DNA of 64,000 bases from JACMQX01 sp040385105 (GTDB lineage Bacteria > Pseudomonadota > Gammaproteobacteria > Burkholderiales > Burkholderiaceae_C). The notes under the pieces are model-generated. The model was not told the DNA's origin and made no database searches. It saw nothing but the letters and a program-made list of their open reading frames with translations. The stretch covers positions 1 to 64,000 of the forward strand of contig JAZKHY010000004.1 in NCBI GenBank assembly GCA_040385105.1, read 5' to 3'. Position numbers and translations under genes: made by a program. Shown here one piece after another: positions 23,564 to 32,234 of this stretch; position 1 is the stretch's first letter; the number at the start of each line of letters is the position of its first letter.

Positions 23564-25524
23564 GCGGTCTTGAGTTCGGGCTCTTCCGCGCGCGGCAAGC
23601 TCATGGGCGGTGCGGCTACCAGGTGGGCGGTGAGCTCACGCAGCTTGGTGTCCAGCTCGTTGAGGGTGGACTCCTGCGCCTCGATCTCGCCGATGCGGTC
23701 GTCCAGGCCGCTGGCGGCCTGCTGGATGCGCTCGATGGCCTCGATGCGGCGGCTGAAGTTGCGGCGGCGTTCGCGCAGCTGCGCATCCAGCTGCGCGGCG
23801 GCAGACTTGTTCCACAGCTCGACCTCGCCCAGCGCGGTTTCATAGACCACGCGCAGCCGGGTGGCCAGCGCACGGACCAGCCGGTCGGCAAACTCGGGCT
23901 GGGCCAGCTTGAGCGCATTGCCCACCCCCAGGTACTGGTTGTGGCTGCGCTCGACGAGGTCCAGGTCGCGCACGAAGCGCGCCATGTCCGGTTCCTTGGG
24001 CGTCTGCAGCGAGAAGCCGAAGTCGGCATTGAGCTGGCGGAATGTCGCGCCCAGCATGTTCTGGATCTCGGCGTTGAGCTGCTCGGCACGCGACAGGCCG
24101 TGGCGCAGGCGGTCAAACGTCTGGCTGTAGGCGCGCTTGACGCCCAGCTTGATGCCGGGCTGGCGCAGCGCGTCGTTCAGCTGGCCCATCTCGGCCTTGA
24201 GGGTGTTGTTGCCCAGCAGGTGGAACACCTCGCGCAGCAGCTTCAGGTGCACCGAACGCACAGCGTGAATCTTGGCGCCGCTGGAGTCAAACTCGCCATG
24301 CTCGGCTTCGATGCGCGAGCGCATGTGCTTGATGACCGACGTGTTCTTGCCGCGCAGGCCCTTGAGCTCAAGCATCTGCTCGGCCAGGTCGCGGCGGCGG
24401 ATGTTGATGACGCGGCCGGCTTCGGCACGCAGCTCGGCAATGCCGCCGGCCACCGCGCCGCGCAGGATTTTCTGGCGCTGGCCCATCATGCCCTGGCCCA
24501 GGGCGTCTTCCAGGTTGGGCAGGCAGCTGGCCTTGAGCAGTTCCTTGTCGTTGTTGACCTTGGCCACCAGGCCCTTCTGGGCGGACACCGGGATCACCTG
24601 CTCCAGCGACAGGCCGAGGATCTCGGCGGAGGTGGCGCGCTGGCGCTCGATCTGCGACTGGATCTGCGCCGGCGTGCTCAGCGAGTCCCACATGGTGTCG
24701 ATCTTGTTCAGCACCACCAGGCGCGAATCGACGCTGTGGTCCTCGGTGATGAGGTGCTCGCGCCAGATGGCCAGGTCGGACTTGGTGACGCCGGTGTCGG
24801 CCGCCAGGATGAACACCACGGCATGGGCCTGAGGGATCAGGTTGACGGTCAGCTCGGGCTCGGCGCCGATGGCGTTGAGGCCGGGGGTGTCAAGAATGAC
24901 AAGGCCCTGCTTGAGCAGCGGGTGGGCAATATTGATGAGGGCATGGCGCCACTTGGGCACTTCAACCATGCCCTGGGCATCGACCATCGGGTTGTCTTCG
25001 GGCACGTCGTCATGCCAGAAGCCGAGGGCGCGGGCCTGTTCCTTGGTCACGCGCAGGGTTTCGGCCACTTTCTCAAGTGCCTGGGCCAGCTGGGCCGGGT
25101 CGTTCACGTCAAGGTCGATGCGGGTCCACTTCTCGGGGACCATGCGCCATTCCATCAGGGCCTGGGGCTGCAGGCGCGTCTCGATGGCCAGCAGGCGCAG
25201 GCATGGGGGCACGTCAGAGTCATAGCCCAGCTCGGTCGGGCACATGGTGGTGCGGCCAGCACTGGCGGGCATGATGCGGCGGCCGTAGCCGGCAAAGAAG
25301 ATCGCGTTGATCAGCTCTGACTTGCCGCGCGAAAACTCGGCAACAAAGGCCACCATGACCTTGTCGGAGCGCATCTGGCCTTCAAGGCGGCGCAGCCGTT
25401 CTTCCACCGCGGAATCGAGCAGCTCGTGGTCTTTCATCCACTCGGCCAGCAGCTTCAGGCGCAGGGCAAATTCACGCCGCCATGCGCCATGCTGATCGAA
25501 CTGTTCGTTGAATGATGTGGCCAC
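23560..25524 (-). CDS. Dynamin-family GTPase (bacterial dynamin-like protein)
   Basis: 654 residues. The GTPase domain has a P-loop AEFSRGKSELINA (62-74; the first Gly of GxxxxGKS is Ala), G2 threonines in AGRTTMCPTELG (89-100), G3 LDTPGLNA (211-218) and G4 LNKID (272-276). A long helical region follows (about 290-640) with heptad-like stretches, ending in an acidic coiled coil. No membrane segment is evident, so membrane contact would be peripheral. Bacterial dynamins remodel or protect membranes. The gene lies 50 bp after mutM and overlaps mutY by four bases, so it is part of the oxidised-guanine repair operon. Confidence 0.88.
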   Translation of the reverse strand: MATSFNEQFDQHGAWRREFALRLKLLAEWMKDHELLDSAVEERLRRLEGQMRSDKVMVAFVAEFSRGKSELINAIFFAGYGRRIMPASAGRTTMCPTELGYDSDVPPCLRLLAIETRLQPQALMEWRMVPEKWTRIDLDVNDPAQLAQALEKVAETLRVTKEQARALGFWHDDVPEDNPMVDAQGMVEVPKWRHALINIAHPLLKQGLVILDTPGLNAIGAEPELTVNLIPQAHAVVFILAADTGVTKSDLAIWREHLITEDHSVDSRLVVLNKIDTMWDSLSTPAQIQSQIERQRATSAEILGLSLEQVIPVSAQKGLVAKVNNDKELLKASCLPNLEDALGQGMMGQRQKILRGAVAGGIAELRAEAGRVINIRRRDLAEQMLELKGLRGKNTSVIKHMRSRIEAEHGEFDSSGAKIHAVRSVHLKLLREVFHLLGNNTLKAEMGQLNDALRQPGIKLGVKRAYSQTFDRLRHGLSRAEQLNAEIQNMLGATFRQLNADFGFSLQTPKEPDMARFVRDLDLVERSHNQYLGVGNALKLAQPEFADRLVRALATRLRVVYETALGEVELWNKSAAAQLDAQLRERRRNFSRRIEAIERIQQAASGLDDRIGEIEAQESTLNELDTKLRELTAHLVAAPPMSLPRAEEPELKTA

Positions 25525-25574
25525 TGAGTCCCCTGATAGCCTGTCAATATAGCATTGCGCGGGCTTTTTGGCGG

Positions 25575-26390
25575 TCAGGATTTCTGGCAGTTAAGGCAAA
25601 AATATGTAGCCCGCTGCCCCTGACGCATCATTTTGATGGGAGATGCACACACTTTGCAAGGCTGTCCCGCCCTGTCATAGACCATGGCCTCCAGCTGGAA
25701 GTAGCCTGATTCCCCCTGGGCATTGGAAAAATCGCGCAGGGTGCTGCCGCCCTTTTCCACCGCCCGGGCCAGCACGTCGCGGATGGCCGCATGCAGGCGC
25801 GCAGCACGTGGCCGGCTCAGCCTGGACGCCCGCAGGGTGGGCCTGATGCCCGCCAGGAAGAGCGCTTCCGAGGCATAGATATTGCCCACGCCCACCACCA
25901 CCTCGCCGGCGAGCAGCACCTGCTTGATGGCGGTGTTGCGGCGCTGGAGGCCGGCATGGAAGGCCTTGATGTCAAAACCATCGGTCAGCGGCTCCATGCC
26001 CAGGCGGCCCAGCAGCTTGACAGCCTGCTCCGAATCCTCGGCGGCCGCATAGACGACGGCGCCGAACCGGCGCGGGTCGTTCAGGCGCAGCACACCGCGG
26101 CTGGTGGTGAGGTCGAAATGATCATGCGGGCCGGGCTCGGGCTGCACCGGCGAGAAGTTCAGGCTGCCTGACATGCCCAGATGGAGCAGCAGCAGGCCTT
26201 CGTCCAGGTCCACCAGCAGGTATTTGCCGCGTCGGCGCACGCCCAGGATGGTGCGCCCTGCCAGGCGTGCCGGGTCCATGCCCAATGCCCAGCGCAGCGG
26301 CTTGCCCATGCGGGCGGACTCGATACGCGCGCCGGCAATGCGGTCGGCAAAGCTCAGGCGCGTGACTTCTACTTCGGGGAGTTCGGGCAT
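25575..26390 (-). CDS. mutM: Formamidopyrimidine-DNA glycosylase MutM (Fpg)
   Basis: 271 residues. The N-terminus after Met is PELPEVEVTR, where Pro2 is the catalytic nucleophile and Glu3 is required. Lys in MGKPLRWAL, the helix-two-turn-helix around GVGNIYASEALF and a C-terminal zinc finger CKVC...CLNCQ are all present. It excises 8-oxoguanine and ring-opened purines. First gene of the minus-strand operon with the dynamin-like GTPase and mutY; divergent from the TPR gene, 61 bp apart. Confidence 0.97.
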   Translation of the reverse strand: MPELPEVEVTRLSFADRIAGARIESARMGKPLRWALGMDPARLAGRTILGVRRRGKYLLVDLDEGLLLLHLGMSGSLNFSPVQPEPGPHDHFDLTTSRGVLRLNDPRRFGAVVYAAAEDSEQAVKLLGRLGMEPLTDGFDIKAFHAGLQRRNTAIKQVLLAGEVVVGVGNIYASEALFLAGIRPTLRASRLSRPRAARLHAAIRDVLARAVEKGGSTLRDFSNAQGESGYFQLEAMVYDRAGQPCKVCASPIKMMRQGQRATYFCLNCQKS

Positions 26391-26451
26391 CGGCAGCGTG
26401 CGGGATGGTGTGGAACAGGTGCGGTTAACGGGCTTGGATTATTATGGTCCG

Positions 26452-28191
26452 ATGATGCGCTTTCACCGCCTTGCCCTCCTTCCCGTACTGCTTGCAGCCC
26501 TCTGCGCAAATGCCCAGGCGCCGGGCGGCGCGGCTGCCGCAGAGCCCGAATCCTCGGCCCTGGACGGGCAACTGTTCTACCAGCTGCTGCTCGGCGAGAT
26601 CAACGCGCGCGGCGGGGAGCCGGGCGCGGCCTACTCGCTCATCCTGGACGCCGCCCGCAAGACCAACGACGCCAAGCTCTACCAGCGCGCGGCCGACATT
26701 GCCCTGCAGAACCGTTCCGGCGAGCCGGCCCTGCAGGCCGCGCGCGCCTGGCGCCAGGCCATGCCCACGTCGCGCGAGGCCAACCGGTATGTGCTGCAGA
26801 TCCTGATTGCGCTGAACCGCGTGCCCGAGACGATGGAGCCGCTGAAGAACGAGATCACGCTGGCCGGCGCCGAAGGGCGGGTTGCATCCATTACCGGTGT
26901 GGCGCGCAGCTATGCCCGCGTCACCGACAAGAAGCAGGCCGCCGTGGTGGTGGAAACCGCCCTGGGCGACTACCTGCGCGATTCCGCCAGCCCGGCAGTC
27001 GCCGCCGCCGGCTGGACCACGGTCGGCCGCCTGCGGATGGCCGCCGGCGACACCCCCGGCACGCTGGACGCTGCCGGCCGTGCCCAGGCGCTTGACCCGC
27101 TGGCCGACGGCCCGGCCATCCTGGCGCTGGAGTTGATGGACCCGAAGCTGCCGCAGGCCGAACAGATTGTGCGCAGGTACCTGCAAGGCAAGCCGCTGCC
27201 CGAACTGCGCATGGGCTATGCCCGCGCCCTGCTGGACACCCAGCGCTATTCGGAAGCCTCGGAACAGGCCCGGCTTGTCACGGCCGAGCGGCCCACCTAC
27301 CCCGAGGCCTGGCTGATCCTGGGGACCCTGCAGGTGCAGGAGAACCAGACGGCCGCCGCCGAAACGTCCCTGCGGCGCTATGTGGAGCTTGCGCAGTCGC
27401 AACCTGCCAGCGAGGAGCGCCGGCGCGGGCTGGCCCAGGCTTACCTGGCGCTGTCGCAGATAGCCGAGAAGCGCCGCGACTTCCAGGCCGCCGAAGCCTG
27501 GCTGGACCGCATTGAAAACTCCCAGGATCTCGTGAGCGCGCAAAACCGCCGCGCCTCCATCCTGGCGCGCCAGGGCAAGCTGGCCGAGGCCCGCCAGCTG
27601 ATCCGCAACCTGCCGGAGCGCAACCCGTCTGAAGCGCGCATGAAGCTCTCGGCCGAAGTGCAGCTGCTGCGCGACAACAAGCTCTACCAGCCCGCCTACG
27701 ACCTGCTGGCCGCCGCATCGGCCAAGGACCCGAAAGACACCGACCTGATCTACGACCAGGCCATGATCGCCGAGAAGCTGGGCAACCTGCCCGAGATGGA
27801 ACGCCTGCTGCGCCAGGTAATTGCCGCCAAGCCCGACTACCACCATGCCTACAACGCCCTGGGCTACTCGCTGGCGGATCGCAATGTGCGGCTGCCCGAG
27901 GCCAAGACGCTGATCCAGAAGGCGCTGGAGTTCGCCCCCGGCGACCCGTTCATCTCCGACAGCCTGGCCTGGGTGGAATTCCGCATGGGCAACAAGGCCG
28001 AGGCGCTGCGCATCCTCGACATTGCCTACAAGGCCCGGCCCGACGCCGAGATCGCAGCCCACCTGGGCGAAGTCCTCTGGAGCCTGGGCCAGCGCGAGCG
28101 TGCCACGGCCATCTGGAAGGAAGGCCTGCTGATCAACGCCGAGAACGACACCCTGCAGGAGACACTGAAGCGCCTGCGCGTCAAGCCGTGA
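26452..28191 (+). CDS. Secreted tetratricopeptide repeat protein
   Basis: About 579 residues; ATGs at 26452 and 26455 are both possible. A signal peptide (MRFHRLALLPVLLAALCANA) is followed by an alpha-helical protein of degenerate TPR units throughout, clearest at AYSLILDAARKTNDAKLYQRAADIA, PEAWLILGTLQVQENQTAAAE and YHHAYNALGYSLADRNVRLPEAK. It is probably periplasmic or outer-membrane-associated and mediates protein contacts. It is coupled to lolB by a TGATG overlap, and the TPR gene-lolB-ispE order is conserved in Burkholderiales. The link to lipoprotein sorting is by position only. Confidence 0.88.
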   Translation: MMRFHRLALLPVLLAALCANAQAPGGAAAAEPESSALDGQLFYQLLLGEINARGGEPGAAYSLILDAARKTNDAKLYQRAADIALQNRSGEPALQAARAWRQAMPTSREANRYVLQILIALNRVPETMEPLKNEITLAGAEGRVASITGVARSYARVTDKKQAAVVVETALGDYLRDSASPAVAAAGWTTVGRLRMAAGDTPGTLDAAGRAQALDPLADGPAILALELMDPKLPQAEQIVRRYLQGKPLPELRMGYARALLDTQRYSEASEQARLVTAERPTYPEAWLILGTLQVQENQTAAAETSLRRYVELAQSQPASEERRRGLAQAYLALSQIAEKRRDFQAAEAWLDRIENSQDLVSAQNRRASILARQGKLAEARQLIRNLPERNPSEARMKLSAEVQLLRDNKLYQPAYDLLAAASAKDPKDTDLIYDQAMIAEKLGNLPEMERLLRQVIAAKPDYHHAYNALGYSLADRNVRLPEAKTLIQKALEFAPGDPFISDSLAWVEFRMGNKAEALRILDIAYKARPDAEIAAHLGEVLWSLGQRERATAIWKEGLLINAENDTLQETLKRLRVKP

Positions 28192-28688
28192 TGAACGCCT
28201 GCCTGCGCCGCTGGCTGCTGGCGGGCGCGGTGGCCTTGCTGGCCGGCTGCGCGCAAGCCCCGAAGACTCCTGAAGCCGAACGCACCCAAGGCGCCTTCTG
28301 GGCCGGCCGGCTGGCGCTGCAGGTGGAGTCGAACCCGCCGCAGTATTCATCCGCCGCCTTCGAACTCAAGGGGCACGCCCAAAGCGGCGAGCTCAGCCTC
28401 TTCACGCCGCTGGGCGGCACCCTGGCCGTCCTGACCTGGGCGCCGGGCAGCGCGACGCTGAAGGACAGCAACAACCAGGTCCGCAGCTTTGACTCGCTGG
28501 GCGCGCTCGTCACCCAGGCGACAGGCACTGATCTCCCGGTCGGCGCGCTGTTTGACTGGCTGCGCGGGACCAATACACCTGTGCCAGGCTGGCAGGCCGA
28601 CCTGACTCAGCTTGCCGGCGGCCGCATTTCGGCCCGGCGCAGCGACCCGCTGCCGACAGCGCAACTGCGCGTCGTGCTCGACAAGTAG
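28191..28688 (+). CDS. lolB: Outer-membrane lipoprotein insertion protein LolB
   Basis: 165 residues with a lipoprotein signal ending LLAGC (Cys20). The mature part follows the LolB fold: FWAGRLALQVE, GELSLFTPLGGTLAVLTW and LFDWLRG. LolB accepts lipoproteins from the LolA chaperone and inserts them in the outer membrane. An in-frame GTG immediately before the ATG is an alternative start. Located, as usual, just before ispE. Confidence 0.93.
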   Translation: MNACLRRWLLAGAVALLAGCAQAPKTPEAERTQGAFWAGRLALQVESNPPQYSSAAFELKGHAQSGELSLFTPLGGTLAVLTWAPGSATLKDSNNQVRSFDSLGALVTQATGTDLPVGALFDWLRGTNTPVPGWQADLTQLAGGRISARRSDPLPTAQLRVVLDK

Positions 28689-28694
28689 CCAGCC

Positions 28695-29570
28695 ATGAAA
28701 GCGTTGTATGACGTGCCGGCCCCGGCGAAGCTGAACCTGTTCCTGCACATCACGGGGCGGCGTGACGACGGCTACCACCTGCTGCAGTCGGTGTTCATGC
28801 TCATCGACTGGTGCGACACGCTGCATTTCGAGCTGCGCCCCGGCGGTGCCATCAGCCGCGAAGACCTGACCACACCGCTGCCTGAAGACGACCTGACGCT
28901 GCGCGCGGCACGCGCCCTGCAGGCTGCCGCGCAGACGCATCACGGCGCCCACATCCGCATTGAAAAGCGCATTCCGGCCGAGGCCGGCATGGGGGGCGGA
29001 TCTTCCGATGCGGCGTCCTGCCTGCTCGCCCTGAACCGGCTCTGGGGCCTCAACCTGCCGCTGTCCACACTGCTTTCCATCGGCCTCACGCTGGGCGCCG
29101 ATGTGCCTTTTTTCCTGCGCGGGCGCAATGCCTGGGTCGAAGGCATTGGCGAGAAAATCACCCCGGTAGCGCTGCCGCCGGCCCGCTTTGTGGTGGTCAA
29201 ACCCCCTGAAGGGCTCGAAACCCGGCTCATTTTTGGAGCGCCCGACCTGAAACGCGACAGCGAAACTGCTATACTTTCAGGCTTTGCTGCAAACAGCGAT
29301 GCCATGAAGCTCAGCTTCGGGCGCAACGACCTGCAGCCGGTTGCCCAAAGGCTTTGCCCCGCAGTGACCCAGGCCCTCAAGTGGCTTGAGTCGCAAGGGT
29401 TGCAGGGCCGGATGACAGGCTCGGGAAGTGCGGTGTTTGCGCAGATGTTGCATGAAGTCGATGCATCGGGTGTTCCAGAAACCTGGCGCGTTCAACAGTG
29501 CAATAATTTGGATGTCCATCCTCTTGTGGGGTGGGCGCCCAGCGACGATTTATCGGTTGGCAGTCCTTGA
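28695..29570 (+). CDS. ispE: 4-diphosphocytidyl-2-C-methyl-D-erythritol kinase IspE
   Basis: 291 residues of the GHMP kinase family. Motifs: VPAPAKLNLFLHITGRRDDGYHLLQS at the N-terminus, the ATP loop IPAEAGMGGGSSDAAS and the C-terminal MTGSGSAVFA. It phosphorylates CDP-methylerythritol in the non-mevalonate isoprenoid pathway. Six bases separate it from lolB, and tRNA-Gln follows 14 bp downstream. Confidence 0.97.
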   Translation: MKALYDVPAPAKLNLFLHITGRRDDGYHLLQSVFMLIDWCDTLHFELRPGGAISREDLTTPLPEDDLTLRAARALQAAAQTHHGAHIRIEKRIPAEAGMGGGSSDAASCLLALNRLWGLNLPLSTLLSIGLTLGADVPFFLRGRNAWVEGIGEKITPVALPPARFVVVKPPEGLETRLIFGAPDLKRDSETAILSGFAANSDAMKLSFGRNDLQPVAQRLCPAVTQALKWLESQGLQGRMTGSGSAVFAQMLHEVDASGVPETWRVQQCNNLDVHPLVGWAPSDDLSVGSP

Positions 29571-29584
29571 TTGCCGACCCGTGT

Positions 29585-29661
29585 AGGGGAGTCGCCAAGT
29601 TGGTAAAGGCACTGGATTTTGATTCCAGCATGCGAGGGTTCGAGTCCTTCCTCCCCTGCCA
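29585..29661 (+). tRNA. tRNA-Gln (anticodon TTG)
   Basis: A complete cloverleaf: acceptor AGGGGAG with CTCCCCT, anticodon arm with loop TTTTGAT (anticodon TTG), T arm GAGGG-TTCGAGT-CCTTC, encoded GCCA end. The position between ispE and prs is conserved in this group. Confidence 0.95.
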
Positions 29662-29666
29662 AATGT

Positions 29667-29727
29667 GTTGACGCGCAGGCACATTGCGTTAACGCGCAGG
29701 CACATGGCGTTTAACGTTCAGGCAAAT
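29667..29727. repeat. Tandem 21-bp repeats between tRNA-Gln and prs
   Basis: Two units at 29667-29687 and 29688-29708 differ at only two positions, and a degenerate third unit follows to 29727. Each full unit contains arms ACGC and GCGT spaced by 11 bases. The array ends about 25 bp before the prs start and may be a promoter-control region. Confidence 0.7.
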
Positions 29728-29752
29728 TTTTTTAAAAGTCGCTGGTGTACTC

Positions 29753-30727
29753 ATGCAACCTCAACACCCGGATTTCATGGTTTTCACGGGCAATGCCAAC
29801 CCTGGCATGGCCGGCGAAATCGCCCAGTACCTGGGTATCTCGCTCGGGGCAGCGCATGTAGGCCGCTTTTCCGACGGTGAAGTCACCGTCGAGATCAACC
29901 AGAACGTCCGTGCCCGCGACGTGTTCGTGGTGCAGTCCACCTGCGCCCCGACCAATGAAAACCTGATGGAACTGCTGATCATGGTGGACGCCCTCAAGCG
30001 GGCTTCCGCAGAGCGCATCTGCGCCGTGATCCCGTATTTCGGCTATGCCCGCCAGGACCGCCGCCCGCGCTCCACGCGCGTGCCGATCACTGCCAAGGTG
30101 GTGGCCAACATGCTGCAGGCCGTGGGCGTTGACCGCGTGCTGACCATGGACCTGCATGCCGACCAGATCCAGGGCTTTTTCGACATCCCCGTGGACAACA
30201 TCTACGCCTCGCCGGTGCTGCTGGGCGATGTGCGGTCCAAGAATTATGAAGACCTGATCGTCGTGTCGCCCGACGTCGGCGGCGTGGTACGGGCCCGCGC
30301 GCTGGCCAAGCAGCTGGACACCGACCTCGCCATCATCGACAAGCGGCGCCCGCGCGCCAACGTGAGCGAAGTGATGCACGTGATCGGCGAGATCGACGGC
30401 CGCAACTGCGTGATCATGGACGACATGATCGACACCGCCGGCACCCTGGTGAAGGCGGCAGAAGTACTCAAGGAACGCGGTGCAAAAAAGGTCTATGCCT
30501 ATTGCACCCACCCGATTTTTTCCGGCCCGGCGATCGAGCGCATCGCGCAGGGCACGGCGCTCGACGAAGTGGTGGTGACCAACACCATCCCGCTGAGCGC
30601 CGCAGCCTCCGGCTGCACCAAGATCCGCCAGCTGTCCGTGGCGCCGCTGATCGCAGAGACGATCCAGCGCATTGCCAAGGGCGAGTCGGTGATGAGTTTG
30701 TTCTCTGACCAGGAAAACCTGTTCTGA
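29753..30727 (+). CDS. prs: Ribose-phosphate pyrophosphokinase
   Basis: 324 residues. Hallmarks: FTGNANPGMAGEIA, the flexible loop AVIPYFGYARQDRRPR, the divalent-metal region MDLHADQIQGFF and the PRPP-binding loop CVIMDDMIDTAGTL. It makes PRPP from ribose-5-phosphate and ATP for nucleotide, histidine and tryptophan synthesis. Tandem repeats just upstream and a strong hairpin just downstream are the visible candidates for control. Confidence 0.97.
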   Translation: MQPQHPDFMVFTGNANPGMAGEIAQYLGISLGAAHVGRFSDGEVTVEINQNVRARDVFVVQSTCAPTNENLMELLIMVDALKRASAERICAVIPYFGYARQDRRPRSTRVPITAKVVANMLQAVGVDRVLTMDLHADQIQGFFDIPVDNIYASPVLLGDVRSKNYEDLIVVSPDVGGVVRARALAKQLDTDLAIIDKRRPRANVSEVMHVIGEIDGRNCVIMDDMIDTAGTLVKAAEVLKERGAKKVYAYCTHPIFSGPAIERIAQGTALDEVVVTNTIPLSAAASGCTKIRQLSVAPLIAETIQRIAKGESVMSLFSDQENLF

Positions 30728-30739
30728 GGACATGAAGCC

Positions 30740-30805
30740 GGCCCGCAGCCTCAATGAGGACGCGGGCCATTGTTGAAACGGAGCCACACTGGTCGCGGTG
30801 GGCTC
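30740..30805 (+). promoter_or_regulatory. Structured leader before rplY: two hairpins
   Basis: Hairpin 1 (30740-30768): GGCCCGC pairs with GCGGGCC, enclosing CCTC/GAGG with a symmetric two-by-two internal loop and triloop AAT. Hairpin 2 (30781-30805): GAGCC with GGCTC and CAC with GTG around an eight-base loop, ending ten bases before the rplY ribosome site AGGAG region. No U-run follows hairpin 1, so it is not a typical terminator. A ribosomal-protein leader function is inferred only. Confidence 0.45.
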
Positions 30806-30820
30806 TTACAGGAGTTTGAT

Positions 30821-31513
30821 ATGAAATTCGTCGCTTATGAGCGCACAAAGCAGGGCACGGGTGCGAGCCGCCGTCTCCGCATTTCGGGCAAGACGCCCGG
30901 CATCGTCTATGGTGGCGACACCAAGCCGCAACTGATCGAGCTCGATCACAACGCGCTGTTCCACGCCATCAAGAAGGAAGCCTTCCACTCGACCATTCTC
31001 GAGATGGAACTGAACGGCAAGGTCAGCAAGGTTCTGCTGCGCGACCTGAACATGCACCCGTACAAGCAGCTGGTCCAGCACATTGACTTCCAGCGCGTGG
31101 AAGCCAACACCAAGCTGACCATGAAGGTCCCCGTCCATTACAGCGGCGAAGAAAACTCGCAGGCCGTCAAGTTCGAGAACTGCCTGGTCAACCACATCGT
31201 GACCGAACTGCAGGTCAGCTGCCTGCCGGCCGACCTGCCCGAGTTCATCGCCGTTGACCTGACCAACATCAAGAAGGGCGTTTCCGTCCACCTGAACGAC
31301 ATCACGCTGCCCAAGGGCGTGACGGCCGTGACCCGTGGCAAGGAAAACCCGGTGCTGGTGTCCGTCACCGCCACGGTGGAAGAGGCTCCGGACCCGGCTG
31401 AAGCCGCAGCAGCAGCTGCAGCAGCCGCCGCTCCCGCAGCCGCCAAGGGTGGCAAGGCTGCGCCCGCAGCCAAGGCCGCACCGGCTGCCAAGGCGCCTGC
31501 CGCCAAGAAGTAA
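30821..31513 (+). CDS. rplY: 50S ribosomal protein L25 (general stress protein Ctc type)
   Basis: 230 residues; the start at 30821 has AGGAG seven bases before. The N-terminal L25 domain (about 1-95; MKFVAYERTKQGTGASRRLR, GKTPGIVYGG) binds 5S rRNA, and the TL5/Ctc beta domain extends to about 190. The last 45 residues are almost only Ala, Lys, Pro and Gly, with repeats of the AAPAAK type, resembling histone-like tails of betaproteobacteria. An intrinsic terminator follows. Confidence 0.96.
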   Translation: MKFVAYERTKQGTGASRRLRISGKTPGIVYGGDTKPQLIELDHNALFHAIKKEAFHSTILEMELNGKVSKVLLRDLNMHPYKQLVQHIDFQRVEANTKLTMKVPVHYSGEENSQAVKFENCLVNHIVTELQVSCLPADLPEFIAVDLTNIKKGVSVHLNDITLPKGVTAVTRGKENPVLVSVTATVEEAPDPAEAAAAAAAAAAPAAAKGGKAAPAAKAAPAAKAPAAKK

Positions 31514-31557
31514 TTCCCCGGCGACGAACCCGGCCCGCCTTCATCGGCGGCCCAGGC

Positions 31558-31592
31558 AAAACGGCCCACTCCGGTGGGCCGTTTTCTTTTTG
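31558..31592 (+). terminator. Intrinsic terminator after rplY
   Basis: A perfect 12-base-pair stem (AAAACGGCCCAC with GTGGGCCGTTTT), four-base loop TCCG, followed by CTTTTT. It separates the prs-rplY unit from pth. Confidence 0.92.
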
Positions 31593-31625
31593 CGCGTCCT
31601 TTTTCTCCACGGATAATCGCGTCCC

Positions 31626-32234
31626 ATGATCAAACTGTTTGTCGGCCTGGGCAACCCCGGCGCTGAATACGAGGCCACCCGCCACAACGCCGGTTTCTGG
31701 TGGGTCGAGGCGCTGGCGCGCGACCTCAAGGTGTCCCTCGTGCCCGACCGCAGCTACCACGGCCTGGTGGCGCGCGCCACGGTGGGCGGCCAGACGCTAT
31801 GGCTGCTGGAGCCCCAGACTTTCATGAACCTGTCGGGCAAGTCCGTTGCCGCGCTGGCGCGCTTTTTCAAGATCCAGCCCGAAGAGATCCTGGTGGTGCA
31901 TGACGAGCTGGACGTCGTGCCCGGCCAGGCCAAGCTCAAGTTCGGCGGCAGTCACGCCGGCCACAACGGCCTGCGCGACATCCATGCCCAGCTGGGCCCG
32001 GACTACTGGCGGCTGCGTCTTGGCATTGGCCACCCCGGCGTGAAGTCCGAGGTCATCAACTGGGTGCTGAAAAAGCCCCTGGCCGAGCAGCGCACGCTGA
32101 TTGAAGAATGCATAGACCGCACCTTGCGCGCAGTGCCGGCACTGCTGGAAGGCGAGATGGAAAAAGCCACGCGGCTGATCCACACCAGCAAGCCGCCCCG
32201 GCCCAACGGCATCAAGCCGGACGACGCCGCATGA
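31626..32234 (+). CDS. pth: Peptidyl-tRNA hydrolase
   Basis: 202 residues. Motifs: LFVGLGNPGAEYEATRHNAGFW (with the catalytic His), LLEPQTFMNLSG, VHDELDV and GGSHAGHNGLRDI. It releases peptides from stalled peptidyl-tRNA. A four-base ATGA overlap couples it to the next small gene. Confidence 0.97.
   Translation: MIKLFVGLGNPGAEYEATRHNAGFWWVEALARDLKVSLVPDRSYHGLVARATVGGQTLWLLEPQTFMNLSGKSVAALARFFKIQPEEILVVHDELDVVPGQAKLKFGGSHAGHNGLRDIHAQLGPDYWRLRLGIGHPGVKSEVINWVLKKPLAEQRTLIEECIDRTLRAVPALLEGEMEKATRLIHTSKPPRPNGIKPDDAA

Noticed and set aside
23506..25320. A 604-codon open frame on the plus strand
   Set aside because: Antisense to the dynamin-like gene, whose GTPase motifs prove the opposite strand is coding.
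26425..28350. A 641-codon open frame on the minus strand
   Set aside because: Antisense to the TPR gene and the start of lolB; no motif.
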